Assembly: GCA_937889795.1 (NCBI GenBank)
Contig: CALBZH010000502.1
Span: 1-5,800, forward strand
Origin: an uncultured Syntrophobacteraceae bacterium
GTDB lineage: Bacteria; Desulfobacterota; Syntrophobacteria; Syntrophobacterales; Syntrophobacteraceae
DNA length: 5,800 bases
Direction of reading: 5' to 3'
Below the pieces are notes generated by a model. It saw only the letters and a program-made list of their open reading frames with translations, ran no database searches and was not told where the DNA came from. The position numbers and the translations under genes are program-made. This document shows, piece by piece, positions 1 through 5,436 of the stretch. The stretch's first letter is position 1, and every line of letters begins with the position of its first letter.

Positions 1-1
1 G

Positions 2-556
2 TTTGGGCAGGGAGAGGACCATCCCGTGGTCAATGTGTCCTGGAACGACGCCAAGGCGATGGCCGATTGGCTGTCCAAGCAGGGCAGCGGGAGTTACCGC
101 CTTCCGAAGGAAGCCGAGTGGGAGTATGGATGTCGGGCTGGAACAACAACAGCCCGTTTCTGGGGCGATTCACCTGACGATGCCTGCCGCTATGCCAACG
201 TCGCGGACAAGACCAGCAGCAGCGCATTCCGAGAGCCCACGGACTTCGACTGCGAGGATGGGTTCGTGCATACCTCACCCGCAGCCGCATTCAAGCCCAA
301 TGCCTTTGGTCTCTATGACATGCTGGGGAACGTCGCCGAATGGTGTGAGGATATCTATGCTGGGGGGAGAGGAGGACAGCAAACGAAATCGCAGCGCGTG
401 GTCAACAGCGGGCAGCCCATTCGCGTCGTTCGAGGAGGGGGCTGGCGCGGTGAGCCCCGCTCGGTGCGCTGCGCCGATCGCCCACCGCATGATTCCGTCT
501 TTCGAAGGGCCGGGCTCGGATTTCGTCTCGTGAGGCTCGGCAATCCTCCCCCGTGA
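2..556 (+). CDS. SUMF1/formylglycine-generating-enzyme-like domain protein, C-terminal part (5' truncated)
   Basis: The frame is open from the first bases and ends at TGA 554-556, giving 184 residues that lack the N-terminus. The order of motifs is that of the FGE-sulfatase (SUMF1, formerly DUF323) fold: HPVVNVSW at residues 7-14, LPKEAEWEY at about 34-42, FGLYDMLGNVAEWCE at 102-116, RGGGW at 144-148 and a closing GFRLV at 173-177. True FGE oxidises a sulfatase cysteine to formylglycine using two cysteines, 2 and 7 residues after the aromatic of the GGSY/W motif (human C336 and C341). Here those positions are Gly150 and Val155, so formylglycine synthesis is unlikely. The family also includes non-catalytic and divergent members such as PvdO-like, EgtB-like and kinase-linked domains. 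GTG at 26 could be read as a start but would cut the conserved HPVV strand, so the gene surely begins upstream. The domain call is firm; the substrate and role are unknown. Confidence 0.88.
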   Translation, partial: FGQGEDHPVVNVSWNDAKAMADWLSKQGSGSYRLPKEAEWEYGCRAGTTTARFWGDSPDDACRYANVADKTSSSAFREPTDFDCEDGFVHTSPAAAFKPNAFGLYDMLGNVAEWCEDIYAGGRGGQQTKSQRVVNSGQPIRVVRGGGWRGEPRSVRCADRPPHDSVFRRAGLGFRLVRLGNPPP

Positions 557-613
557 TCAAGGATGACGTCCGGGCAGCCCCTTATGAGCCCATTCCAGAA
601 GGCTAAATTCCAC

Positions 614-630
614 TTGGCATGCGTTATGCC
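614..630 (+). promoter_or_regulatory. Possible sigma-54 (-24/-12) promoter for the Gly/Tyr-rich exported protein
   Basis: TTGGCATG-N4-ATGCC places GG (616-617) and GC (628-629) exactly 12 bases apart, as in the sigma-54 consensus YTGGCACG-N4-TTGCW. Mismatches are C to T at 620, T to A at 626 and W to C at 630. Transcription would start near 641, leaving a leader of about 80 bases before the ATG at 720. The same bases form an inverted repeat, GGCAT-N5-ATGCC, so a repressor site or chance is also possible. No enhancer-binding protein gene is in the window. Confidence 0.33.
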
Positions 631-705
631 TCTTGAAGCCACACAGAGTACGGAATTCGAGGAGCGAGAGGAAAGAAGCCATGGATTGGAAGACACGCGT
701 TGCTC

Positions 706-711
706 AGGAGG
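706..711 (+). promoter_or_regulatory. Shine-Dalgarno site that decides the start at 720
   Basis: AGGAGG lies 8 bases before the ATG at 720. This favours 720 over the in-frame ATGs at 633 and 681. The site before 681 (AGAGGAAAG, 667-675) is weaker, and that start would put 13 extra residues in front of the signal peptide. Confidence 0.75.
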
Positions 712-719
712 TCAGGATC

Positions 720-1061
720 ATGAAGCATTCTGGGAAAGCCATGTTATTGCTGATGGTTGTGTTGGTGTTTGCCGCTCTGGTGCTGGCGGCACCGGGCGTT
801 TCCCGGGCCGGCGGGTGGGACGAGCCGGATCACGGCACCTACTACACCGGCGATCAATCGGGGCAGGGTCTGGAAATCCAGCAGGTCAAGCATTGGAAAC
901 GCCGCCCCAGCCACCGGGTTTGGGTGGGATACGGGGGGCCGTACTACGGGTATTATTATTACGGCCCGAGGTATTACGGCCCGGCTGTGACCTACGGGTT
1001 TCCATACGCATACCCGTACCCTTACGTCGCACCGGGAGTCTCGGTGCACATCGGGCTGTAA
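720..1061 (+). CDS. Small exported Gly/Tyr-rich protein
   Basis: The 113-residue product starts with a clear Sec signal peptide: MKHSGK, a hydrophobic core at residues 7-24, and a likely signal peptidase I site after SRA at residue 30. There is no lipobox cysteine. The mature part opens with a polar stretch (31-66). It then becomes a Tyr/Gly/Pro-rich tail: residues 71-102 contain 14 tyrosines in 32 positions, in runs such as YYGYYYYG and YAYPYPY, ending VSVHIGL. Low-complexity Tyr/Gly exported proteins are found among envelope-associated, surface and sulfur-globule proteins, but nothing identifies a specific family here. The start was chosen for the AGGAGG 8 bases upstream and the compact signal peptide; ATG 681 would add 13 residues. 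It lies 163 bases after the SUMF1-like gene and is closed by its own terminator, so it is probably a single-gene unit. A periplasmic, outer-membrane or surface location is inferred; the function is unknown. Confidence 0.8.
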   Translation: MKHSGKAMLLLMVVLVFAALVLAAPGVSRAGGWDEPDHGTYYTGDQSGQGLEIQQVKHWKRRPSHRVWVGYGGPYYGYYYYGPRYYGPAVTYGFPYAYPYPYVAPGVSVHIGL

Positions 1062-1109
1062 CGCTCGAGTCAACCCATCACTCGCCTCACCATAATGACG
1101 CCGAAACGG

Positions 1110-1137
1110 GGCAGAGCCATCGTGGCTCTGCCTTTTT
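1110..1137 (+). terminator. Rho-independent terminator
   Basis: A perfect 10-bp stem, GGCAGAGCCA (1110-1119) paired with TGGCTCTGCC (1123-1132), closes a TCG loop and is followed by five T (1133-1137). It lies 48 bases after the stop of the Gly/Tyr-rich protein gene. The complementary strand has no T tract after the stem, so it acts mainly on + strand transcripts and is a poor terminator for the toxin-antitoxin operon read towards it. Confidence 0.92.
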
Positions 1138-1289
1138 CATTAAGCCGCGTTTTTGATGAGATATCAGCACAATTCGGATCAAGCACGGCCTCAGGTCTTT
1201 ACGGTGTCTTTCCATTCATTTCTGTTGCTGTGCAAGACAATAGGTCCGGAGTTTGACCAGGACGGAACGGGTTGCTCTCCTCTCCTGCC
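1138..1289. other. Intergenic region between convergent units, no feature seen
   Basis: The stretch separates the + strand terminator from the 3' end of the minus-strand toxin gene. I found no convincing ORF, RNA gene or minus-strand terminator with a T tract in it. Confidence 0.6.
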
Positions 1290-1709
1290 CTAGCGTGCGT
1301 TGAGATTGTGGAATGCAGCTATTTCAAAGCCCCGCTCGGGAAAATGCCCGTCAAACGTAAATGCGGTTGTGAGCGCTCGTGCCTCCATGATTTCAAAGCT
1401 GAGGCAGTCCGTGAGACTCACACTCCGGCTCCTTTCAGCCTGCAATCGCTGGAGCGCCTGATTGTGCCATCGCTTATCGACCCAAACCACGTCGAGGATC
1501 GGTACAATCTTCCGATCGAAATCCCATGCCGCTTCGAGACTGACCCGACGCTGCAGCAGAGTCAAGGTCTCGAGAAGGACGTAGGAGCTAGTGAGGAGCC
1601 GGGTGTCGTTTTGCACGAAGTATTCGAAATTTGCCTTGGCGCGAGCATGCATATAGTCATCATGAACCAGAAGGGCAAAGAGTGCAGGCGTATCTGCAAA
1701 TATGATCAT
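1290..1709 (-). CDS. PIN-domain ribonuclease toxin (VapC-like)
   Basis: The 139-residue product has the length and layout of VapC toxins, metal-dependent RNases that cleave tRNA or rRNA when released from their antitoxin. The expected acidic residues are present: Asp6 in the first strand (IIFADTPALFALL), Glu47 (SYVLLETL), Asp101 (SLTDCLSF) and Asp120 (FTFDGHF). These would bind Mg2+ or Mn2+ in the active site, so the toxin looks intact. The ATG at 1709-1707 overlaps the antitoxin stop as ATGA, and a GGAGGAGGAG stretch inside the antitoxin 3' end serves as its ribosome binding site. Translation is therefore probably coupled, with the antitoxin made first. The partner is ribbon-helix-helix rather than AbrB-like, a pairing known for PIN toxins. 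The domain call is strong; the RNA target cannot be read from the sequence. Confidence 0.9.
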   Translation of the reverse strand: MIIFADTPALFALLVHDDYMHARAKANFEYFVQNDTRLLTSSYVLLETLTLLQRRVSLEAAWDFDRKIVPILDVVWVDKRWHNQALQRLQAERSRSVSLTDCLSFEIMEARALTTAFTFDGHFPERGFEIAAFHNLNAR

Positions 1710-1951
1710 GACGGGAGCTCCTCCTCCAGATAGCGATCGTGATCCGTGGAAATGTCAGGGACGCCGGCCCTGTGCTTTCCCGCTGCTGCCAACGCCTGGC
1801 GGTAGAGTGCACGGCGGTTTGGTGGTTGCTTCAAAAGGTATTGGTCCAAAGCCCTGCGAATGATCGCTGCTATGGATTCCTTGTTCTGGTGGGCCGTCTC
1901 CTTCAGGAGGGCCGCTTGTTCTTCCGTCAATTGAATCTGGGTTCGAACCAT
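1706..1951 (-). CDS. Ribbon-helix-helix antitoxin (CopG/Arc type) of the PIN toxin
   Basis: The 81-residue product has an N-terminal strand MVRTQIQL for DNA binding. It is followed by helix A (about residues 10-22, EEQAALLKETAHQ) and helix B (about 25-40, ESIAAIIRRALDQYLL), the MetJ/Arc/CopG arrangement that dimerises on operators. The C-terminal part (about 41-81, including the acidic end DRYLEEELPS) should wrap and block the PIN toxin. The ATG at 1951-1949 was chosen because AAGGAG (1963-1958) lies 6 bases before it and the fold begins there. The frame stays open upstream to 2212, but that extension shows no recognisable domain and contains the promoter. The gene is first in a two-gene operon and overlaps the toxin start by 4 bases. 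As in other RHH antitoxins, autoregulation by the toxin-antitoxin complex is expected. Confidence 0.88.
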   Translation of the reverse strand: MVRTQIQLTEEQAALLKETAHQNKESIAAIIRRALDQYLLKQPPNRRALYRQALAAAGKHRAGVPDISTDHDRYLEEELPS

Positions 1952-1957
1952 GACGAT

Positions 1958-1963
1958 CTCCTT
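1958..1963 (-). promoter_or_regulatory. Shine-Dalgarno site fixing the antitoxin start
   Basis: AAGGAG on the minus strand is 6 bases before ATG 1951. It supports the short 81-residue antitoxin rather than the longer open frame reaching 2212. Confidence 0.75.
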
Positions 1964-1978
1964 GGTGGTATGATGTAA

Positions 1979-2017
1979 GAAGTGCATATCTGATAACACT
2001 TCGATGGAGGATGTCAA
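1979..2017 (-). promoter_or_regulatory. Promoter and likely operator of the toxin-antitoxin operon
   Basis: A perfect -35 hexamer TTGACA is read on the minus strand at 2017-2012. It is followed after 16 bases by TATCAG (1995-1990), an imperfect -10. The leader to the antitoxin ATG would be about 30 bases. Over the -10 lies a nested dyad: GAAGTG (1979-1984) with CACTTC (1997-2002), enclosing the perfect palindrome TATCTGATA (1987-1995). This is the right place and size for a ribbon-helix-helix operator that shuts the promoter. The promoter reading is moderately supported; the operator role is inferred from position and symmetry. Confidence 0.55.
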
Positions 2018-2052
2018 CCCGAACCATTTCGGACAGCAGCAAGATGCCCGTT

Positions 2053-2084
2053 GGACGATTCGTCCTTCCGGCCGTGGCACGGCC
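2053..2084. repeat. Two adjacent perfect palindromes
   Basis: GGACGA-T-TCGTCC (2053-2065) and GGCCGTG-G-CACGGCC (2070-2084) are each perfectly symmetric about a single central base and are 4 bases apart. Five-base complementary ends, GTTGG (2050-2054) and CCAAC (2086-2090), flank the pair. Loops of one base suit protein-binding DNA sites better than RNA hairpins. They could be operators for the flanking genes or a REP-like extragenic element; the sequence does not decide which. Confidence 0.6.
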
Positions 2085-2225
2085 GCCAACTGCTGCAAGA
2101 CGGTTGTCCTACAGAGAGTGAGCGAACGGATGTGACGAGAGATCACGTTGCCTCCGACCACGGGTGTCTGCTGTCCCGGGTCTCCACGGGGTTTGGTTGG
2201 GAGCCGCTGCACCTTTTGATCGTGA

Positions 2226-2253
2226 TTATCATTCAGGCGATTTGTGTTAGAAT
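2226..2253 (+). promoter_or_regulatory. Likely sigma-70-type promoter of the MFS transporter gene
   Basis: TTATCA (2226-2231, 4 of 6 with TTGACA) is followed after 16 bases by TAGAAT (2248-2253, 5 of 6 with TATAAT). It sits in an AT-rich island within GC-rich surroundings. Transcription would start near 2260, giving a leader of about 26 bases before the GTG at 2286. Confidence 0.42.
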
Positions 2254-2285
2254 TGTATATTGTTGAATTGACACTGTGAGCTCAG

Positions 2286-3581
2286 GTGCGGGGTAAGACG
2301 TTGGACAGCGGCCCTTCGGACGGCAACAACTCCATCAAGAACATCGGCCGGGCGTTCAGCAGCCGCAACTACCGGCTGTTTTTCGTCGGTCAGTCCATTT
2401 CCCTGGTGGGGACGTGGATGCAGCAGACGGCCCTGGCCTGGCTGGTCTATCGGGTGACCGGTTCTGCCTTTCTGCTCGGGCTGGTGGGGTTTGTGAGCCA
2501 GGTGCCGTCTCTCGTCGTCGCTCCCTTCGCCGGGGTGCTGATCGACCGCTGGAACCGGCACCGGGTGCTCGTGGTCACCCAGAGCCTAGCCGCGCTCCAG
2601 GCTTCGTTGCTCGCCTTCCTGGTCCTGATTCACGACATCACGATTGAGCGGATTCTCGTTTTGAGTTTCTTTCTCGGCGTGGTGAATTCTTTCGATATGC
2701 CAAACCGGCAGTCCTTTGTGGTGCAGATGGTCGAGGACCGGAAGCTCCTGGGGAACGCGATCGCCCTCAATTCGTCGATGGTGCACATCGCACGCATGAT
2801 TGGCCCTCCCATCGCCGGTATCTTGATTGCCCTGTTCGGCGAGGGCGTGTGTTTTCTTCTGAATGCGGTCAGCTACCTGGCCGTCATTGTCTGTGTCCTC
2901 CGAATGACCATTGCCCCCCAGCCGCGCATCGTCCACGACAAGCACGTTCTCGCGTCGCTCAAGGAGGGGTTTTCGTATGCTTTCCAATTCGCCCCGATCC
3001 GATCGCTCATTCTGCTGCTTTCGTTCACCAGCCTCATGGGTATGCCCTTTGTGGTCCTGATGCCGTTGTATGCCAAGGATGTCTTTCACGGCACCTCACA
3101 AACGCTCGGGTTTCTCATGGGGGCAACCGGAATGGGAGCCTTGTCCGGGGCACTTTTCCTGGCATCTCGATCGAGCGTCCTCGGCCTCGGCCGGATCATC
3201 GTGATCGCCTCGTCGACCCTCGGACTCGGCGTGATGGCCTTTTCTCATTCAACCCTGTTCCCGTTATCACTGCTGATGCTCTACTGCTCGGGATTTGGCA
3301 TGATGGTCCTCTTGACGTCCAGTAACTCCATCCTACAGACCATCGTGGACGAGGAAAAACGAGGCCGGGTCATGAGCCTCTACACCATGGCCTTCATGGG
3401 GACCGTCCCCTTTGGAAACCTCTTGCACGGATCCCTCGCCAGCCGCTTCGGTCCCCAGAACACCCTCCTCTTGGGCGGTGTCTGCTGCCTTGTCGGCGCC
3501 ATCCTCTTCGCGCGCCAGCTCCCGGCCCTGCGCACTCTGGTTCGACCCATTTACGTCCGCCTGGGAATCCTCTCGGAATAA
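2286..3581 (+). CDS. MFS exporter, MFS_3 / EntS-like (DHA3) class
   Basis: The 431-residue protein is a proton-driven inner-membrane exporter by family; its substrate is unknown. After a short cytoplasmic N-terminus, residues about 28-54 carry RLFFVGQSISLVGTWMQQTA, typical of MFS_3 (PF05977). The motif-A loop AGVLIDRWNRHR is at 82-93. Hydrophobic segments then alternate to the end, in keeping with 12 helices and a central loop near 208-235. The block DMPNRQSFVVQMV at 137-149, with NAIALNSSMVHIARMIGPPIAG just after, and the C-half block SLYTMAFMGTVPFGNLLHG at 364-382 are hallmark stretches of the class, which includes enterobactin and macrolide exporters. Length is normal and no frame damage is seen. 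The start is GTG 2286, because an in-frame TGA lies at 2277-2279 and the first in-frame ATG would remove the first helix. TTG 2301 is the only close alternative. The upstream Shine-Dalgarno is weak, so initiation may be poor. No partner membrane-fusion gene is nearby. Confidence 0.93.
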   Translation: MRGKTLDSGPSDGNNSIKNIGRAFSSRNYRLFFVGQSISLVGTWMQQTALAWLVYRVTGSAFLLGLVGFVSQVPSLVVAPFAGVLIDRWNRHRVLVVTQSLAALQASLLAFLVLIHDITIERILVLSFFLGVVNSFDMPNRQSFVVQMVEDRKLLGNAIALNSSMVHIARMIGPPIAGILIALFGEGVCFLLNAVSYLAVIVCVLRMTIAPQPRIVHDKHVLASLKEGFSYAFQFAPIRSLILLLSFTSLMGMPFVVLMPLYAKDVFHGTSQTLGFLMGATGMGALSGALFLASRSSVLGLGRIIVIASSTLGLGVMAFSHSTLFPLSLLMLYCSGFGMMVLLTSSNSILQTIVDEEKRGRVMSLYTMAFMGTVPFGNLLHGSLASRFGPQNTLLLGGVCCLVGAILFARQLPALRTLVRPIYVRLGILSE

Positions 3582-3847
3582 GGTTTTTGGGCTTAAGCCG
3601 GGTATCTTCTTCTGCTCCTCCCTTTTATCATCGTCCCAACTGAATTCTCCGTCGGCTCATCTTGACAAAGCCTGGGATCATGATAGCTTGCCCCCATTAT
3701 TCATGCACTCATGAGGTGGGGAGCGGGCTGCTTCCCCAACTCGGACCCCCCATCTACCCTGTTGGCATAGTCGGATTCATCCATCACGGTCCTTTCCCAT
3801 GAAGCCTGCGGAAATGACGGGTTGGGCAAACAGAAGAGGAGGTGGCT
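3582..3847. other. Intergenic region before the DUF2235 gene
   Basis: These 266 bases contain no supported gene and no intrinsic terminator for the MFS gene. A perfect -35 hexamer TTGACA is at 3662-3667, but only a poor -10 (TAGCTT, 3684-3689) follows at acceptable spacing, so a promoter is possible but unproven. An imperfect GC-rich hairpin at 3717-3736 lacks a T tract. Confidence 0.5.
3837..3842 (+). promoter_or_regulatory. Shine-Dalgarno site deciding the DUF2235 start
   Basis: AGGAGG is followed after 5 bases by ATG 3848. The in-frame GTG at 3842 overlaps the last base of this site and cannot be the start it serves, so the protein begins MKRLIV. Confidence 0.75.
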
Positions 3848-5398
3848 ATGAAACGGCTTATCGTCTGCTGTGACGGAACGTGGAACAACGCGGAGCAGGA
3901 ACAGAACGGCATCCCTGCACCCACCAACGTGCTGAAGATTTTCAATGCCGTTTCGGAGGGGGATCCTGATGAGAAGATCAAGCAGCTGAAGTACTATCAC
4001 CCGGGAGTCGGCGGGGAAGGTGGGCTCATCGACAAGGTTGCGGGCGGGGCCATCGGTGCCGGCATCAGCCGAAACATTTGCAGCGCTTACCACTGGCTGG
4101 GCTTGAACTACGAGGAGGGCGACGCAATCTACCTTTTCGGGTTCAGTCGCGGTGCCTTCACGGCGCGGAGCCTCGGTGGGCTTCTCGGGAAGGGGCTCCT
4201 GAAATTGGCGGATTTGAATTCCCGAGAATCCTGGCATCGCGTACACACCGCCTACGATCAAGGATATCGAGTCACGAACGCAACAATCGCCGACTGGGCG
4301 CAAAGTGACTGGCAATTCTTCCACGATGGACAGCCGACGCCCATCCGCTTCATCGGGGTATGGGATACCGTGGGAGCACTCGGAGTTCCTGACGATCTGG
4401 AACTGTTCAACATTTTGGACGACAGGGAGAAGTGGCAGTTCCACAGCACCGAGCTCGGCGCGCACGTCAAGACCGCTCGGCATGCCATGGCCATCGATGA
4501 GGTTCGTTCCAGCTTCAGCATCACCCGCTGGTCGAACGCCTCCGAGCACCCGGATGCCCTGGAGCTCTGGTTCCCAGGGGCTCATTGCGACGTCGGGGGA
4601 GGGTACTCGGTATGCGATCTTTCAGACGGGGCCTTGCTCTGGATGATGGAGGAAAGCGGCCGAGCCGAGCTCAAATTCAGGCAGGGGGCAACCACCACGC
4701 TCAAGCCGAACCCTCTTGGCGTCATGCACAATTCCTACAAAGGGGTGTTTGCCAAGTTCCGATCTCGCCCCCGGAACCTCGATGCCATGGTGGACGCAAA
4801 CAAGGCACGTTTCCATTCCAGTGCGCTTGAGCGACAGCGCGTTTCACCAATAGCCTATCCCCCTTACCACCCCACGCGGATCCTGGAGGTGACGGATGAG
4901 CCGTTTGAGGTTGATGTGTTTGCCGACACCCAATGGAACTATACGGGTGTTTACCTGCCGGCAGGGCATGCGTTTCTCTTTTCCGCGACGGGAGAGTGGC
5001 AAGATGGCAAGGACACCTGCGATTGGAAAGGAACCGAGGATGCCAGCCTGACCATCGGGGACATCTTCCGAGGCGCGTCGACGTTTCTCGGGAAGTCTGA
5101 AGATTTCGTCAAGAGGATCACCCGGAATCAATCCACGGATCTCTTGGGCACGAAGCGGGTTGAGCAATTCAAATGGTTCACGATGGTCGGCGCCATCACC
5201 AATGATGGCGCTTCATCGGCCGCCGTGACCAACGATGGCAGTCCCGTGCCGCATCAATACGTGGATTTGACCGCCCACGAAAAGGAGCCGTTCGTGGTCA
5301 CCGCTCCGGGATACCTCTATTGCTTCGCGAACGATGTCTGGAGCCTGTATGAGAACAATCGTGGCAGTGTGAGGCTTTCTATCCGACGCGTTTCGTAA
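3848..5398 (+). CDS. DUF2235 (Tle1-like) alpha/beta-hydrolase with a LecA-like C-terminal domain
   Basis: The product has 516 residues. The N-terminal part (about 1-330) is a DUF2235 domain, the family of type VI secretion phospholipase effectors (Tle1) and related hydrolases. Visible motifs are CCDGTWN with DGTWN at 9-13, the nucleophile elbow GFSRGAFTAR at 98-107 (Ser100), FIGVWDTVGALG with Asp173, and WFPGAHCDVGGGY with His246 and Asp248. Ser100 with an acidic residue and His246 is the likely catalytic set. The C-terminal part (about 350-514) reads like the PA-IL (LecA) beta-sandwich lectin: VDVFAD, then YTGVYLPAGHAFLFSATGEW, a WFTMVGAIT strand, and ANDVWSLYENNRGS before the last strand. 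Asp496, Asn503 and Asn504 match the LecA calcium/galactose loop. A helical insert of about 40 residues (400-440) interrupts it. No signal peptide is seen, so the protein is cytoplasmic unless exported by a dedicated system. No vgrG or immunity gene is visible nearby. The SDR gene follows after 38 bases and may share its transcript. The hydrolase domain is firm; the lectin-like domain is inferred from motif similarity. Confidence 0.88.
   Translation: MKRLIVCCDGTWNNAEQEQNGIPAPTNVLKIFNAVSEGDPDEKIKQLKYYHPGVGGEGGLIDKVAGGAIGAGISRNICSAYHWLGLNYEEGDAIYLFGFSRGAFTARSLGGLLGKGLLKLADLNSRESWHRVHTAYDQGYRVTNATIADWAQSDWQFFHDGQPTPIRFIGVWDTVGALGVPDDLELFNILDDREKWQFHSTELGAHVKTARHAMAIDEVRSSFSITRWSNASEHPDALELWFPGAHCDVGGGYSVCDLSDGALLWMMEESGRAELKFRQGATTTLKPNPLGVMHNSYKGVFAKFRSRPRNLDAMVDANKARFHSSALERQRVSPIAYPPYHPTRILEVTDEPFEVDVFADTQWNYTGVYLPAGHAFLFSATGEWQDGKDTCDWKGTEDASLTIGDIFRGASTFLGKSEDFVKRITRNQSTDLLGTKRVEQFKWFTMVGAITNDGASSAAVTNDGSPVPHQYVDLTAHEKEPFVVTAPGYLYCFANDVWSLYENNRGSVRLSIRRVS
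4892..5389 (+). other. LecA (PA-IL)-like C-terminal domain within the DUF2235 protein
   Basis: The region codes for about residues 349-514 of the hydrolase. Compared from memory with LecA (NDVPGTYGNNSGS), the loop ANDVWSLYENNRGS keeps Asp, Val, Tyr, both Asn and the Gly-Ser, and changes Thr104 to Leu. In LecA, Thr104 binds calcium through its main chain, so the change need not abolish the site. The upstream strand pattern YTGVYLPAGH...ATGEW also fits. This suggests a carbohydrate- or calcium-binding module that targets the hydrolase; function is inferred. Confidence 0.55.
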
Positions 5399-5424
5399 GG
5401 GTGCGGATTTGTGGATGACCGATG

Positions 5425-5430
5425 AGGAGG
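5425..5430 (+). promoter_or_regulatory. Shine-Dalgarno site deciding the SDR start
   Basis: AGGAGG ends 6 bases before GTG 5437. The nearby ATG at 5422 uses these same bases as its second and third codons, so it is not a plausible start. Confidence 0.75.
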
Positions 5431-5436
5431 TTCAAG

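Larger units (their letters stand above)
1952..2285. other. Divergent intergenic region between the TA operon and the MFS gene
   Basis: About 330 bases without a supported gene. From left to right it holds the antitoxin ribosome binding site, the TA promoter with dyad, two adjacent perfect palindromes (2053-2084) and an AT-rich stretch with a likely + strand promoter (2226-2253). Short frames in it resemble no family I know. The stretch from about 2091 to 2220 shows nothing further. Confidence 0.6.

Noticed and set aside
3..533. Open frame of 176 codons overlapping the SUMF1-like gene
   Set aside because: It is a shadow in another frame; the frame ending at 556 holds all the family motifs.
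1952..2212. N-terminal extension of the antitoxin frame up to 2212
   Set aside because: The extension has no domain-like sequence, crosses the promoter and dyad, and the internal ATG at 1951 has a good Shine-Dalgarno and begins the RHH strand exactly.
3588..3600. Palindrome GGCTTAAGCC after the MFS gene as a terminator
   Set aside because: The T run precedes rather than follows it, and the palindrome leaves almost no loop, so it is not an intrinsic terminator for the + strand.
3661..3700. Heat-shock (sigma-32) look-alike: CTTGACA followed by CCCCATTAT before the DUF2235 gene
   Set aside because: The gap of 24 bases is far longer than the usual 13-17 for such promoters.
3717..3736. GC-rich imperfect hairpin GGGGAGC/GCTTCCCC
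   Set aside because: It has a bulge and no T tract, and nothing links it to a regulatory role.
3701..4585. Long open frame of 294 codons on the minus strand
   Set aside because: It lies opposite the DUF2235 gene, has no recognisable domain, and is explained by the GC-rich codon pattern of the real gene.
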